A stretch of 64,000 bases of DNA from Candidatus Rokuibacteriota bacterium. GTDB lineage: Bacteria > Methylomirabilota > Methylomirabilia > Rokubacteriales > CSP1-6. The notes beneath the pieces were generated by a model, which worked only from the letters and a program-made list of their open reading frames with translations, searched no databases and was not told where the DNA came from. Shown here piece after piece: positions 1 through 8,538 of the stretch. The position numbers and the translations under genes are program-made. The DNA is taken from positions 115,737 to 179,736 of the forward strand of contig QHRU01000031.1 in the NCBI GenBank assembly GCA_003220225.1, in the 5' to 3' direction. Each line of letters starts with the position of its first letter. The stretch's first letter is position 1.

Positions 1-383
1 CGTGTGACGAAGCGCTGCCAGGTTGTCCTGAGGCCCTCTGAGAGATCGTTCGACTCGTCGTGCCGCGGCAGCGTCACCACCAGATCGAGCGTGATCGTCA
101 TTGAAGGGTGACTGCAGCGGATGGCGCGAGTGTCGATGCCTCCCGAGGTCATAGTCCATTCCGCGGACGTCAGGCCGTTCACGCGCTGGCCACCCTTCTC
201 AAAGAGGCCGTTCCTGTCGATATGGTCGAAGATCGCGGCCGTTGTCATCCCGCGGACCGGGTAGTGCCGGGTCGAAATGCTCGTCTTGAGCACGACCCGC
301 TGTTGCGGTGGAGCAGGCGGCGCGCTGGCACAGCCCCAGAGAGCGAGGAGCAGAAGAACCGGGACCAGGCCAAGCCTCGGCAT
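1..383 (-). CDS. DUF922-type lipoprotein, 3' end outside window
   Basis: The frame reads out of the window, so only about 127 N-terminal residues are seen. It opens with a lipoprotein signal: a hydrophobic run, then LALWGCAS with the lipidated Cys at residue 18. After a Pro-rich linker come the segments 'ISTRHYPVRGMTTAAIFDHI' and 'GLTSAEWTMT', which resemble the start of the DUF922 family (predicted secreted Zn-dependent proteases, COG5661). In that family the HExxH-like motif lies further on, in the missing part. The ATG at 383 is chosen because it places the signal sequence. It is divergent from the FecR-domain gene, with about 270 bp of non-coding DNA between. Family assignment is from pattern memory and moderate. 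Confidence 0.7.
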   Translation of the reverse strand, partial: MPRLGLVPVLLLLALWGCASAPPAPPQQRVVLKTSISTRHYPVRGMTTAAIFDHIDRNGLFEKGGQRVNGLTSAEWTMTSGGIDTRAIRCSHPSMTITLDLVVTLPRHDESNDLSEGLRTTWQRFVT

Positions 384-651
384 GTGGCCCGAGACTATCG
401 CGCTGTGCGGGCGCGTCGACAACGGGGGATCCGGTGCTGCGCGCCGTGCGCGTGCGGTCGGGCACAGTGCCTGACCAGGGGGGACCGTCGGGCGCGGCGC
501 CGCGGATCCTCTCCCGCCCGCACCCTCGCCGACGGCCTGTGGGCCGCTAACTCCTCCAAATATCGACACATATCGAGGGACCACGCCTTGGCACCCCCGG
601 TGCACTCTCGCCGGCTCGATGTCGAATGCTTCGATCAAGCGAGGGGCGCCG

Positions 652-1860
652 ATGAAGACGACGATGACCCGCGTGCTCGGCATGCTGCTGGCCCTCACGA
701 TCGCGATTCCGGCCGTCGCGTCCGCGCAAGAGCGCGTCGGCGTCGCGACGACGGTCGTGGGTCCCGTCACCATCACGCACGAGGCCACGTCGCCGGCCCC
801 CCTGAAGTTCAAGGACGACGTCCTTCTGAACGACCGCGTGACCACCGGTGACAAGGGGTTCGCGCGGATGCTGCTCGGCGGCAAGGCGATCGTCACCGCG
901 CGTGAGCGCTCGGTGATCACGATCACCGAGGTGCCCGGCGTGTCCACGATCGACCTGGTCTCCGGCCGCATCTCGGTCGCGGTGGACAAGTCCCGGATGC
1001 GCCCGGGCGAGGTCGTCGAGATCAAGACGCCGAACGCCGTCAGCGGCATCCGTGGCACGATCGTCGTCGCCGAGGTGGTGGGCGGCGTGTCGACCATCAC
1101 GGTGCTGCGCGGCCTCGTCGACGTCTACCGCCGCGATCCGGTGACCGGCAACGCCGTCGGTCCCGCCACGCCTGTGGGCGTGCGCGAGAGCATCACGGTG
1201 AAGGCGGGCCCGGGTCCGCTGCCCGCGCGGCCCCAGTCGATCTCCGTGGACAACGCGCGCCGGCTGTCGAACGATTTCACGGCGCCGGTGCGTGCGGTCT
1301 CGCCGGCGAGCCCCATCGTCACGGACGAGGTCACGCGTGCGACGAACCTGCTCGGCACGCTCATCGGCACGACCCCGACCAGGGCCGATACGCCCACTCC
1401 GACGCGGTTGGACGGGATGGCGGTCAAGACGGACACGTCGGGTACCGGCGGCACGCTGGCGCCGACGGGCACGCTGGCGCCGACTACCACGCTGACGCCG
1501 ACGGCTACCCTGGAGCCGACGACCACGCTCACGCCGACTGCCATGCTGACCCCGACGACTACGCTGGAGCCGACGACCACGCTGACGCCGACGACCACGC
1601 TCACGCCGACCACGACGCTGACACCGACGACTACGCTCACGCCGGCGACCACGTTCACGCCGGCCACGACGCTGACGCCGACGACCACGCTGATGCCGAC
1701 GACCACGCTCACGCCGACGATCAGGCTGACGCCGACGACTACGCTGACGCCACTGCCGACGACCAGGATGCCGACGATCAACACGACGCCGACCATCAAC
1801 ACGACGCCGACCATCAACACGGTGCCGATTCTGCCGGGCAACACGCTGATCAAGCGGTAG
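652..1860 (+). CDS. Secreted FecR-domain protein with Thr/Pro repeat tail
   Basis: A 402-residue exported protein. The ATG at 652 is preferred over the in-frame ATG at 619 because GAGGGG sits 7 nt upstream and the signal peptide (MKTTMTRVLGMLLALTIAIP, cleavage near VASAQ) begins there. Residues about 40-160 form a FecR-like domain: a baseline segment, then 'IDLVSGRISVAVDK', 'VVEIKTPNAVSGIRGT' and 'STITVLRGLVDVY', the usual pattern of FecR beta-sandwich proteins. From about residue 265 the chain turns into some twenty degenerate TTTLTP hexapeptides, then INTTPT repeats. Such FecR proteins without TM anchors are thought to be envelope structural or sensor proteins. The role here is unknown. A strong terminator follows. 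Confidence 0.85.
   Translation: MKTTMTRVLGMLLALTIAIPAVASAQERVGVATTVVGPVTITHEATSPAPLKFKDDVLLNDRVTTGDKGFARMLLGGKAIVTARERSVITITEVPGVSTIDLVSGRISVAVDKSRMRPGEVVEIKTPNAVSGIRGTIVVAEVVGGVSTITVLRGLVDVYRRDPVTGNAVGPATPVGVRESITVKAGPGPLPARPQSISVDNARRLSNDFTAPVRAVSPASPIVTDEVTRATNLLGTLIGTTPTRADTPTPTRLDGMAVKTDTSGTGGTLAPTGTLAPTTTLTPTATLEPTTTLTPTAMLTPTTTLEPTTTLTPTTTLTPTTTLTPTTTLTPATTFTPATTLTPTTTLMPTTTLTPTIRLTPTTTLTPLPTTRMPTINTTPTINTTPTINTVPILPGNTLIKR
1463..1830 (+). repeat. Coding tandem repeat, 18-bp unit (TTTLTP)
   Basis: Imperfect 18-bp units of the form ACGACCACGCTGACGCCG run in frame through the tail of the FecR-domain gene, then change to an INTTPT unit after about 1785. Unit identity is high at codon positions 1-2 and variable at position 3. 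All units are multiples of 6 codons, so copy-number change would not break the frame. Confidence 0.85.
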
Positions 1861-1886
1861 AGTCGCCGCAGCGACCGGACATTCCC

Positions 1887-1921
1887 TGCCGCGCGCCCGA
1901 AACGACGCGCGGCAGTTTTTT
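1887..1921 (+). terminator. Rho-independent terminator of the FecR-domain gene
   Basis: A perfect 9-bp stem, TGCCGCGCG (1887-1895) with CGCGCGGCA (1906-1914), 10-nt loop, followed by GTTTTTT. It lies 26 bp after the stop codon. Confidence 0.9.
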
Positions 1922-2008
1922 CAGGCGCGCTCAGTGCGCGCGAACGCCTGCTCGAAGAACGCCGCGAGGTCGGTGATCGGCTAGAAGAACAGCGCCGGCG
2001 TCTCCCTA
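1921..2008 (-). pseudogene. Possible C-terminal scrap of a lost gene
   Basis: On the minus strand the frame reads TPALFF, an in-frame stop, then PITDLAAFFEQAFARTERA and a final stop at 1921. The stretch on both sides of the stop looks like protein-coding C-terminal sequence, but it is too short to name a family. The rest of the 1922-2236 gap shows no recognisable gene. Low confidence. Confidence 0.25.
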
Positions 2009-2236
2009 AAGAACCTGATCGGCGTACAAGCTTGTGGCGCCTTCACCGGACTTTCACCGGCTCTGTCATGCCGTCCAACGCCAAAACTCACCTGCCGCCG
2101 GAGGCCGCGGCGAGGGACGAGCGGCGGCAGGAAATCCCCTTGACAGGCCGGTTGTGCGCGCTGTACCTGAGGGCGGCGGCGGCTTCATGTTGCTTGCGCT
2201 GTTCACCGGGGATGACTCGAGGCGGAGGAGAAACCG

Positions 2237-3823
2237 ATGTGCAAACTGTGCGACGAAGGAAATCCGCAGAACCATTCCCGTTCGCCCCGTTCGCGGCGCG
2301 ATTTCCTCAAGGCGACGGCCGCGGCCGGGGTCGCCGCCGCCGGTTTCAATCCGTTCGCGGCGCGCCCCGCCGCCGCGGACGGCGGGGACCCGCCCGCGGA
2401 CAGCGGCCGGCCTGGGCGGCGCTACATCATTCGGTCCGGGTCCGTGATGTCGCTGGACCCGAACGTGGGCGACTTCCCTCAGGCCGACGTGCTGGTCGAG
2501 GGCAAGAAGATCCTCAAGGTCGGGCCGAACCTGCACGCGGACGGCGCCGACGTGATCGACGCCAGCGGCCGCATCGTCATGCCCGGCTTCATCGATACGC
2601 ACCATCACCAGTTCGAGACGGCGCTGCGTAGCTTTCTCGCCGACGGGCTGCTGTTGCCCGGGACGCCGGGCGGGGACATCAATTACTACCAGTACATTCT
2701 CCTCACCTTCGCCCCCGTGTACCGCCCGCAGGACGTGTACATCAACGAGCTGTTCGGTGGGCTCAGCCAGCTCGATGACGGCGTCACGACGGTGCACGAC
2801 ATCTCGCAGATTCACCACTCGCCTGCGCACTCCGACGCCGCCATCCAGGCCCTGATGGATACGGGTCGCCGCGCCGCCTTCGGCTATTTCGAAGGCGCGG
2901 GGCTCACTCACGGCCCCGACTACAAGTATCCGGAGGACGCGTTCCGCATCAAGAAACAGTGGTTCTCCTCGAGCGACCAGCTCGTCACCATGATCATGGG
3001 CGGCGAGATCTATCTTCCGGGCTACGAGAGAGCCTGGCAGATCGGACGGCAGCTCGGCCTTCAGGTGGCGGCACATATCCTCTCTCCGTTCGGCATGCGC
3101 CCGACCTTCGACTTGCTCGCCCAGGGCCACGGGGGCGACAGCGGTACGCTCGGGATCGGATCCGACAACCTGTTCGTTCACATGACCGGGATGTCCGACG
3201 CGGCGTGGCAGAAGGTCAAGGACCTCGGCGCGCAGGTCTCGCTCGCCGTCCCGATCGAAATGAACATGCGGCACGGCACGCCGCCCGTCCTCAAGATGGA
3301 GAGCCTGAAGATCGAGCCATCCCTGAGCTCGGACGTGGAGGTCACGCTGCTGGCGGACTTCTTCTACCAGATGCGCGCCACCATGAATGTGCAGCGCGCG
3401 CTCGTGAACCAGATGATCCTCGATACGGGATTTGCCACAGGCAACTGGTGGCCGGCGCAGCCGCCCGGCGTGCCGAACCCGCTCACCACACGCGACGTGC
3501 TGCGCTACGCCACCGTCAACGGCGCGAAAGGCCTGCGGCTCGATCGCAAGACCGGCTCCCTCACGCCGGGCAAGGAGGCCGACATCATCATCCTCGACGC
3601 GACCGCGCTCAACGTGGCGCCGCTCAACCAGGTGCCGGGGGCGGTCGTCTCGCTGATGGACCGCAGCAACGTCGAGACCGTGATCGTCGCGGGCAAGGTG
3701 CGCAAATGGAAGGGGCGGCTGCTCGACGTCGACCTGCCGCAGCTGCGCCGGCAGCTCGAGGCCTCGCGCGATCATATCTTCGCCGCGGCGGGCATCCCAC
3801 AGGATTTGTTCCGCGGCAACTGA
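2237..3823 (+). CDS. Tat-exported amidohydrolase (cytosine deaminase/TrzN-like)
   Basis: A 528-residue metal-dependent hydrolase of the amidohydrolase superfamily. The ATG is preceded by GGAGGAG at 6-nt spacing. A Tat signal (SRRDFLKATAAAG, Arg pair at 20-21) predicts export. The N-terminal beta-sandwich strand and metal site follow: 'GRIVMPGFIDTHHHQFE' gives the HxH ligands near residue 122, the third ligand is probably the His of 'GLQVAAHILS' (about 278), and an Asp occurs in 'LSSDVEV' (about 364). The C-terminus has the typical 'GSLTPGKEADIIILD' strand. Relatives deaminate or dechlorinate N-heterocycles such as triazines and cytosine; the substrate cannot be read here. It appears monocistronic, ending at a hairpin shared with the convergent operon. 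Confidence 0.88.
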   Translation: MCKLCDEGNPQNHSRSPRSRRDFLKATAAAGVAAAGFNPFAARPAAADGGDPPADSGRPGRRYIIRSGSVMSLDPNVGDFPQADVLVEGKKILKVGPNLHADGADVIDASGRIVMPGFIDTHHHQFETALRSFLADGLLLPGTPGGDINYYQYILLTFAPVYRPQDVYINELFGGLSQLDDGVTTVHDISQIHHSPAHSDAAIQALMDTGRRAAFGYFEGAGLTHGPDYKYPEDAFRIKKQWFSSSDQLVTMIMGGEIYLPGYERAWQIGRQLGLQVAAHILSPFGMRPTFDLLAQGHGGDSGTLGIGSDNLFVHMTGMSDAAWQKVKDLGAQVSLAVPIEMNMRHGTPPVLKMESLKIEPSLSSDVEVTLLADFFYQMRATMNVQRALVNQMILDTGFATGNWWPAQPPGVPNPLTTRDVLRYATVNGAKGLRLDRKTGSLTPGKEADIIILDATALNVAPLNQVPGAVVSLMDRSNVETVIVAGKVRKWKGRLLDVDLPQLRRQLEASRDHIFAAAGIPQDLFRGN

Positions 3824-3845
3824 GGCGACTCGTCGTCAGCAGGAC

Positions 3846-3874
3846 GCGCGGGGCGGCTCCGGCCGGCCCCGCGC
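3846..3874. terminator. GC-rich hairpin between convergent genes
   Basis: GCGCGGGGC (3846-3854) pairs with GCCCCGCGC (3866-3874) across an 11-nt loop, midway between the amidohydrolase stop and the convergent operon's last stop. There is no clear T-run on either side, so it may act as a weak or bidirectional terminator. Confidence 0.4.
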
Positions 3875-3900
3875 ATCTTCCGGCATCGGATGCGTTCGAG

Positions 3901-4614
3901 CTAGCGGCGCGGTTCGGCGATCAATGCTTCGAGGGTGACCTCCGCGGCCCTCGCCTCGGCGGTTCCGGGATATTCCTGAGCGATCTCGCGGAGCGCGCGA
4001 GACGCCAGCCGTTCGTATTTCATGGCCGTCGCCCGATCCGGGCTGTGTCTGAAGAGTCGGTAGTAGTCCATTGCCAGAAAGAACCGGACCTCTTTCAGGT
4101 TTTCCGACCTCGGATGCTCCTTGAGGAAGGCTTCTTCCCGGCCGACCGCCCGCCGCAATTGATCCACGTCGCTGTTGACGAGCTCGGCCGGATCGCTCCC
4201 GACGGAGCCGTAAAACGCGTGGGCGATGACCCGGAACTTCGCCTCCGCAACCCGCCTTCCACGCGGCTCGCGTCGCACGTATTCCTGGAAGGCGGCCTGG
4301 TCGTACACGTACCGCGCGTTCGCTTCGGCGCGGGTGACGCGGATGCCGTACTCGCTGAGTCTGCGCACGAGGAGATCCGCGTACAGGCTCGTGCCGTGGG
4401 AGGTGGCGTCGAGATTCATGAGATCGACGAGGAGCTGCACCTTTTCTCCGAGAAGATAGAGGGCCTCGCCCCTGGCCTCTCCGCTCACGCCGTTCTGGCT
4501 TTCGCTCACGTACTTCGCGAGATCGATGAGGATCGGACGCACGACGTCGGCATCGAGCACGACGTGGGCATCGCTCGGCACGGGGATCCCGAGCAGGAGA
4601 GCGACGACGAGCAT
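3901..4614 (-). CDS. Secreted helical-repeat protein of unknown function
   Basis: About 237 residues. The chosen ATG at 4614 begins a short signal peptide (MLVVALLLGIPVPSDA); a GTG at 4626 would add four residues. The open frame extends further upstream but there overlaps the HupE-like gene, so longer starts are unlikely. The mature chain is alpha-helical with TPR/BamD-like spacing, for example 'AEAKFRVIAHAFY' and 'YERLASRALREIAQEYPGTA'. No catalytic motif is visible. It is the last gene of the four-gene minus operon, starting about 20 bp after the HupE/UreJ-like stop, which suggests a periplasmic partner of that membrane protein. Function unknown. Confidence 0.7.
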   Translation of the reverse strand: MLVVALLLGIPVPSDAHVVLDADVVRPILIDLAKYVSESQNGVSGEARGEALYLLGEKVQLLVDLMNLDATSHGTSLYADLLVRRLSEYGIRVTRAEANARYVYDQAAFQEYVRREPRGRRVAEAKFRVIAHAFYGSVGSDPAELVNSDVDQLRRAVGREEAFLKEHPRSENLKEVRFFLAMDYYRLFRHSPDRATAMKYERLASRALREIAQEYPGTAEARAAEVTLEALIAEPRR

Positions 4615-4634
4615 GAGGAGCGGCACGAATGGAC

Positions 4635-5684
4635 CTAGAACGCCCGCTGGAAGAACCAGAACGCCGCCGCCGAGAAGATCGCCACCGAGGCGAGCCTCGT
4701 GGTGGTTCGGTACGCCCGGGTCAGGCCCAAGGCCCACAGGAGCGGGACGACGAGAGCCACGATGACGATCTGTCCGATCTCGACGCCGACGTTGAAGAAG
4801 AGCAGAGAGGCGACGAGGCTGGAGGTCGGGAGGTGCATGTCCTTCAGAACGTTCGCAAAGCCGAAGCCGTGCACGAAGCCGAACAGGAAGCTCACCAGCC
4901 ATCGCTTGTCGAACCTCGTGAAGAACAGGTTCTCGAGGGCCACGTACGCGATGCTCAGCGCGATGCCTGCCTCCACCAGCGGCGCGGGCAACGTCACGAC
5001 GTCGAGCGTGGCGAGGGAAAGGGTCACGCTGTGGGCGACCGTGAACGCGGTCACGATCTTGACGATAGCGAGCAGCGAGCCGCCGACCAGGAGGAGACCC
5101 AGCAGGAACGCGACGTGATCGTAGCCGAGAAAGATGTGATGAACTCCCACGCCGAGGAACTGCAAGGCGGAGGACCAGAAACTCTGGGCGCCGCCCTGGT
5201 ACACGACGCCTTCGTGGAATACGAACGGCTGACGGTGTCCTCCGTGGATGATCGTGGCCAGCGTCGTGTGGTCGGCTCCGAGCTCGGTCAGGGGCGCGGC
5301 GCGTACTGTGACCGCCGCCAGCGGCGTCGAGCTGCGAAAGCGCAGCGTGGTCTCGAACAGATCCTTGCCGTCGGCCCCCCGGCCGATCGCAAAGGCGCCG
5401 ACGTCCACGGGCAGCGCCTCGCCGGCGCTCGCGACTGAGATCTTCCGCCGCAGATAGTCCACGATCACCGTCCGCTTGGCATCGAGCTCATCCTGGTCCA
5501 CACGAGCGTCGAGATTCCGGTCCAAGCCCAGCACGAGATCGAGCTCCAGGAGGTTGAGGCTCAGGGCGATGGTCACTTCAGGCGCCTGAATGGTGATCTC
5601 CGCATACCCGACATTGAGCGGATGGGCGTCCAGCGGTGGCGCCTGGAGGAGGAAGAGGAAAACCGCGGCCAGGACCGTCCGCAT
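4635..5684 (-). CDS. HupE/UreJ-family membrane protein
   Basis: 349 residues: signal peptide, then a periplasmic beta-rich N-terminal half (about 20-165, with an EF-like 'DRNLDARVDQDELD'), then a C-terminal membrane half of about six helices. The diagnostic segment is 'GVHHIFLGYDHVAFLLGLLL' at about residue 173, matching the HupE/UreJ_2 group with its conserved HH and D-H pair. Classical HupE/UreJ proteins move nickel; this longer extracytoplasmic-domain version is widespread and its substrate is not established. The start lies 5 bp after the upstream stop, so translation is probably coupled. Confidence 0.85.
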   Translation of the reverse strand: MRTVLAAVFLFLLQAPPLDAHPLNVGYAEITIQAPEVTIALSLNLLELDLVLGLDRNLDARVDQDELDAKRTVIVDYLRRKISVASAGEALPVDVGAFAIGRGADGKDLFETTLRFRSSTPLAAVTVRAAPLTELGADHTTLATIIHGGHRQPFVFHEGVVYQGGAQSFWSSALQFLGVGVHHIFLGYDHVAFLLGLLLVGGSLLAIVKIVTAFTVAHSVTLSLATLDVVTLPAPLVEAGIALSIAYVALENLFFTRFDKRWLVSFLFGFVHGFGFANVLKDMHLPTSSLVASLLFFNVGVEIGQIVIVALVVPLLWALGLTRAYRTTTRLASVAIFSAAAFWFFQRAF

Positions 5685-5689
5685 GATGG

Positions 5690-6103
5690 TTACTGCGAGC
5701 TGTTCATCGCCCTCGCCACGATCTCTTCGTACCAGGATCCCGCCTCGGTCCAGGTCGGCCTGTCGGACGGAAGCTCATGGAAGGCCTTCACGAATCTCCA
5801 CCGGCCTTCGCGATATCCGAAGACGCACACGACCGGGTGCCACCCCGCCTCGTCCTTCGGCTTCATCTCGAACTTCAGCATTCCGACCATCTCGGCATTG
5901 ACGTCGGGAAACGTATCCCGCCGGCGGATGTCGAAGTGGGGCTTCCTGATTCCGTCCGTGGCTCGCTGGAATTCGGCGACGACCTGTCCCGCCAGGCTCT
6001 GGAACGAGTGGCGAATGCTCTCCTGGCCGTCAGCAAACGAGGACGAGCCCAGCGAGAGAAGAAGAGCGAGCACGAGCATGCGTGGGCGCCAGAGTCGCGT
6101 CAT
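5690..6103 (-). CDS. Small secreted protein of unknown function
   Basis: 137 residues with an N-terminal signal peptide (MLVLALLLSLGSSSFADG after a short basic start). The mature part is about 110 residues, beta-rich, with 'GMLKFEMKPKDEAGWHPVVC' and 'YREGRWRFVKAF', suggestive of an NTF2-like or lipocalin-like small fold, but no family is recognised. It overlaps the upstream TAXI gene by ATGA (6100-6103) and is followed 5 bp later by the HupE/UreJ-like gene, so it belongs to that operon. Confidence 0.7.
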   Translation of the reverse strand: MTRLWRPRMLVLALLLSLGSSSFADGQESIRHSFQSLAGQVVAEFQRATDGIRKPHFDIRRRDTFPDVNAEMVGMLKFEMKPKDEAGWHPVVCVFGYREGRWRFVKAFHELPSDRPTWTEAGSWYEEIVARAMNSSQ

Positions 6104-7038
6104 CGTGGAGTTGACCCTCCTCGATAGAACTCGAGTGCTCCCGGATGAAAGGGAAGCAATGGCCGAGTGAGCATCGCCTCGTCATGAGGCTCGGCCAGCG
6201 CTTTCACGATCCGATACGCCTTTTCTTCGGGGAAATCGTCCCGGCAGACGAGCAGGTGGGCGACCGCGATACCGCCCACGTCGGTCGCGATCCCGGGATA
6301 CGCGCTCTTGGGGATCGTCGCGCGGCGGTAGACGGGTCCGTACTTGGCCTCGATTCTCGGCATCGTCTCGTCGTGCTCGAGGAGTGCGATGGCAATCCCT
6401 GGCGTCCCGGCCAGCTCCCTCAGCGCGTCGTCGGCGACCAGGTCGGCGCGGGCGATGGCGTCGATCCTTCTTTCCTTGAGCGCCGCCCTCGCGCCGGCGC
6501 CGGCCAATGGCTCCCGCCGCAGATCGTTCTCGGCATCGATGCCGGAGGCTTCGAGGACGCGCAGGGCGAGGGTTTCGGTCGGACTCCCGGGGATCCCGCT
6601 GGCGAGCGTCTTGCCTTTGAGATCTGAAACCCGCGTGATGCCCTGGCCGCTGAGCGTCACGAGATGCAAGACCGAGGAGCCGACCGCGGCGAGCGTCCGG
6701 AGCGGAGCCGCCGGACCCTTGAACCTTCCGGCTCCCTGGAGCGCCTCGTACGCGTCGTCCGACGTCAACAGCGCCACGTCGAGCTGCGCGCTCGTCAGGA
6801 GCTTGACGACATCCACGGCCGTGGCCGCCGTCGCCATCATGGCCTTGCTCTCCGGCACTCGTGCCGCCAGCGCCGGCGCGATCGTGCTGCCGAGGCGAAG
6901 CGAGACCTCGTCCATTTCACTGACGACGAAGATCAGCCGGCTCTTCCTGTACACCTGCCACTGCCGGTATGGCGTATGACCCATGAGCAGACACGCGCTC
7001 GTACTCAGCCCGAGGAACAGGAAGCCGCGCCGATTCAA
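6100..7038 (-). CDS. TAXI-family TRAP-type solute-binding protein
   Basis: 312 residues, TTG start at 7038 with CGGAG 7 nt upstream. An N-terminal signal/anchor (RRGFLFLGLSTSACLLMG) is followed by the periplasmic binding fold of the TAXI family: 'AQLDVALLTSDDAYEALQG' and 'SDLKGKTLASGIPGSPTETL' are the characteristic ligand-pocket segments. TAXI proteins deliver solutes to TRAP transporters, but no DctM/DctQ-type membrane subunit is encoded in the window. Instead the gene heads an operon with a HupE/UreJ-like membrane protein, ending in an ATGA overlap with the next gene. It may act as a sensor or substrate-delivery protein for that membrane partner. Confidence 0.82.
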   Translation of the reverse strand: MNRRGFLFLGLSTSACLLMGHTPYRQWQVYRKSRLIFVVSEMDEVSLRLGSTIAPALAARVPESKAMMATAATAVDVVKLLTSAQLDVALLTSDDAYEALQGAGRFKGPAAPLRTLAAVGSSVLHLVTLSGQGITRVSDLKGKTLASGIPGSPTETLALRVLEASGIDAENDLRREPLAGAGARAALKERRIDAIARADLVADDALRELAGTPGIAIALLEHDETMPRIEAKYGPVYRRATIPKSAYPGIATDVGGIAVAHLLVCRDDFPEEKAYRIVKALAEPHDEAMLTRPLLPFHPGALEFYRGGSTPR

Positions 7039-7056
7039 TCCGTTTCTCCGCTGACC

Positions 7057-7091
7057 GGTAACAAAAGGGCGGAGAGTGTGGCTCTCCGCCC
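7057..7091 (-). terminator. Rho-independent terminator of the acetamidase gene
   Basis: A perfect 10-bp stem, GGGCGGAGAG (7067-7076) with CTCTCCGCCC (7082-7091), 5-nt loop. Read on the minus strand it is followed by TTTTGTTACC. It lies between the acetamidase stop and the TAXI-gene start. Confidence 0.85.
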
Positions 7092-7125
7092 CTGGCCGGA
7101 AGGTCGGCTTGACGCTGCCGACCCC

Positions 7126-8436
7126 CTAGTCGTCGTCGTCCTTCCCACCTTGGAAAACATCGAGCGGGAGAATCGCGGTGACGAGGAAGTTGGGGACGTC
7201 GACCAGGTTGCTGATCCGAAGGTCCACCGCCACGCTCGACAATATATATGCCTGCTCGGGGGAGAGCCGTGTCGGAGCGGGCGATCTGGGACCCGTCAGC
7301 AGGTCGATCATGTTCAGCAGCGCATCCCGGGCCGCCAGCGTCACGTCCTCGGCGACGTTGGATAGGGAGGCCAGCGTGCCGTCGGTGAACTCCTGCGGTG
7401 TCCTGTTGCCCGATGGCTTGAGCGGAATTCCCGTCGTCGCCAGGAAGCGGTTCGGCTCGAGCTTCTTGAGGAGACCGGGGATCTTCTTGCCTTCGATCTC
7501 CGGCAGGCGAAATCCGAGGGCGGCCCGGCCTTTTCGAACGTCCACCCTGACCGTCACGACGGCGTTCATCTCGATCGCGGTCCCCGAGACTTCACCGTCT
7601 CCCTGAGCGAAGTGAACGTCACCCGTAGAGAGCAGACAGCCGTCGACGAAGCAGGGGAAGAGAAGGGTCGTTCCCGCGATCATCTGCTTGACGTCCATGT
7701 TGCCGCCGTTCTCGCGGGGCGGGATCGTCCGCAAGCAAGGCGTGGGCCCGCCCGCAAACGAACCGCCGACACCACAGATGCCGACCGGAACGGCGTCGTG
7801 CGGCTCCGGAGGGAGGACGAACCCGCCGGCCAGACGGAGCTGTTCCTCCCGCTGGAACGCCACCCGCGTCTCGCCAGGGCCCAGCGCGACGCCGATCGTG
7901 CCGGTAAACCCGTTCATCGGAACGCGCACACCCGGCATGTCCCGCGACACGGCACCGGAGCTGTCGAGGTCCCATCTCACGATGGCTGGATTTGGAAACA
8001 CGTCCCTGAGGAAGCCGAAGCCGGGCACGATCACGGTATAGCCGAACCGGTCGGGCCCGGGTTCGATCTTCTCGATCGTCACGGCCAGGACGTCACCAGG
8101 CTTCGCACCTTTGACGAAGACCGGGCCCGTCAGCGGGTGGACGCGGTTCAGGTTCGCGGCGGCGACGGTGGCCGCGGTCGAGGTTCGGTTGAATTGGTTG
8201 TCCAGGGCGTCACGCGTCTGGAAGACGAGGGTGTCTCCCGGCTCGGCCGTGGCAACCGGATGGAGCGCGAAGTGCCAGCGGTTGTGACACGTCCCGAGTC
8301 GTTCGGCGCCACACGGGACGGGAACGCCGCCGACGAGCGTGACGGGGACCAGGATCGTCTTCGCGGAAGCCAGGTCGGGGGCTCCAGCGAGGGCAGCGGC
8401 GAGCGTGGCAGCGAGGAGCAGACGTCTCGGTGACAT
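7126..8436 (-). CDS. Secreted acetamidase/formamidase-family protein
   Basis: 436 residues with a signal peptide (MSPRRLLLAATLAAALAGAP, cleavage near LASA) and GGGGAGG 5 nt before the ATG. Family segments include 'CHNRWHFALHPVATAEPGDT', 'LTGPVFVKGAKPGDVLAVTI', 'VHFAQGDGEVSGTAIEM' and the 'GICGVGGSFAGG' region, all typical of FmdA/AmdA amidases that hydrolyse formamide or short amides. The export signal is unusual for FmdA but common in secreted relatives. It appears monocistronic with its own terminator. The C-terminal region (aa 340-425) resembles the usual swivelling domain. Substrate cannot be assigned. Confidence 0.85.
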   Translation of the reverse strand: MSPRRLLLAATLAAALAGAPDLASAKTILVPVTLVGGVPVPCGAERLGTCHNRWHFALHPVATAEPGDTLVFQTRDALDNQFNRTSTAATVAAANLNRVHPLTGPVFVKGAKPGDVLAVTIEKIEPGPDRFGYTVIVPGFGFLRDVFPNPAIVRWDLDSSGAVSRDMPGVRVPMNGFTGTIGVALGPGETRVAFQREEQLRLAGGFVLPPEPHDAVPVGICGVGGSFAGGPTPCLRTIPPRENGGNMDVKQMIAGTTLLFPCFVDGCLLSTGDVHFAQGDGEVSGTAIEMNAVVTVRVDVRKGRAALGFRLPEIEGKKIPGLLKKLEPNRFLATTGIPLKPSGNRTPQEFTDGTLASLSNVAEDVTLAARDALLNMIDLLTGPRSPAPTRLSPEQAYILSSVAVDLRISNLVDVPNFLVTAILPLDVFQGGKDDDD

Positions 8437-8538
8437 AGAGACCTCCCCGAAGCGGTTTGGGAGCCTTGGCGCGTGGGACTCTAGGCGGCGCGAGCGGCTT
8501 TGTCAAGGGCCGTGCGTTGACCCGGTCACGATCAGCTT

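Noticed and set aside
1463..1830. CRISPR array
   Set aside because: The repeats are contiguous 18-bp coding units without spacers and maintain one reading frame.
2066..3775. A 1.7-kb open frame on the minus strand opposite the amidohydrolase
   Set aside because: Antisense shadow of a gene with a Tat signal, ribosome site and HxH metal motif. The reverse product has no recognisable fold.
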